Origin: Pythium myriotylum
Lineage: Eukaryota; Oomycota; Peronosporomycetes; Pythiales; Pythiaceae
Length of the DNA stretch: 64,000 nt
Direction: 5' to 3'
Assembly (NCBI GenBank): GCA_023091665.1
Contig: JALJCQ010000023.1
Coordinates: 1,054,001 to 1,118,000 of the forward strand
Position 1 is the stretch's first letter. Each line of letters opens with the position of its first letter. Below the pieces are notes generated by a model. That model was not told the origin of the DNA. It worked only from the letters and a program-made list of their open reading frames with translations, and did not search any database. Made by a program: the position numbers and the translations under genes. Positions 63,644-64,000 of the stretch are shown here, in pieces.

Positions 63644-64000
63644 ATGTCCGAAGCTTCCGACTTCGCGATGGCGTCAAGCCATCCGACGCTGTCACGTCAA
63701 GACCATCAATATCTGGATGACGCCCAGTGGGCCTATCTCCTGAAGATGGAGGCCATCAATGGCCGAGCAAGCATCAACGAGCTGCTTCAACGCGGCGCTG
63801 GCGAAGTTCTCGCTCACATCGCGCGATTCCGCGACTATGAGATTGCTCTGGAGCAACACGTGCTCGACGTTGTTACGTCTCGCGTCGCCGCAGCTCAAGC
63901 GACTCAGGCTGCGACGGTGGCTCCCGCCATCAGCTATGTGCCCTCTCCGGTACCCCCGGAAGGTCCGAAGCCCGTTTGAGTCATGGTCTCCCAGTACTCT
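63644..64000 (+). pseudogene. Gag N-terminal part, right-edge LTR element (partial)
   Basis: ATG at 63644 (MSEASDFAM). Helical, charged: YLDDAQWAYLLKMEAINGRA, LLQRGAGEVLAHIARFRDYE, then Ala-rich and Pro-rich linkers (VPSPVPPEGPKPV). TGA at 63977-63979 is followed in the same frame by VMVSQYS, which looks like the usual continuation of oomycete Gag, so a CGA to TGA change is likely. The frame continues off the window. Confidence 0.6.

Overview
The window is eukaryotic, repeat-dominated DNA, most likely from an oomycete (Phytophthora/Pythium-like water mould). The grounds are the mix of element families (piggyBac, Helitron, Crypton, Merlin, Harbinger, hAT, mariner, Copia and Ty3/Gypsy chromoviruses), short 56-92 bp GT-AG introns and the absence of operons. 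The species is an inference. No clearly intact conserved host gene is visible; almost all coding sequence is transposable-element (TE) derived, usually broken by frameshifts, stops or later insertions.

Layout. 1-737 is the start of a MULE-like protein running off the left edge. 1768-5791 is a nearly intact 4-kb piggyBac (seven-exon transposase, one visible frameshift), which lies next to a degraded DIRS-like RT relic. 6344-6793 encodes a small putatively secreted Ala/Pro-rich protein. 7449 to about 21.8 kb is a Helitron: an OTU protease-like ORF, a DUF6570-like/Rep/Pif1 helicase pseudogene and, tail-to-tail with it, a SET-domain methyltransferase ORF. A 6.2-kb chromovirus (14448-20650, with paired 311-bp LTRs) splits this Helitron and itself carries a nested solo LTR (18954-19941). 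22948-26589 is a second chromovirus lacking its RT.

27.0-33.1 kb holds a piggyBac-like end, an intact two-exon zinc-finger/proline-rich gene, a 40-bp minisatellite, a Copia relic split by a solo LTR and a small Cys-rich gene. 33.5-45.8 kb is a second Helitron (OTU fragment, Rep fragment, helicase). A mariner lies in the gap between its OTU and Rep fragments, and a 7.8-kb piggyBac interrupts the Rep/helicase ORF; conceptual removal of the piggyBac rejoins that frame at TTAA. 45.8-47.3 kb is an Ulp1-type protease relic. 48.7-50.2 kb is a Harbinger transposase with one stop and one frameshift. 51.1-52.3 kb is a SAP-like repeat-family gene. 52.6-55.3 kb is a third Helitron relic, 56.7-58.4 kb a hAT, 60.3-61.3 kb a Crypton, 61.5-62.3 kb a Merlin (IS1595-like), and 62.35-63.0 kb a Copia relic into which a Copia/LTR element has inserted (63001 to the right edge).

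The window is thus a nested TE graveyard in which several insertions can be ordered in time. Points that stand out are the Helitron carrying OTU and SET ORFs, piggyBac ends with long subterminal palindromes, a chromovirus with near-identical LTRs but a broken pol, and four 23-29-nt G:C homopolymers that may be assembly artefacts.
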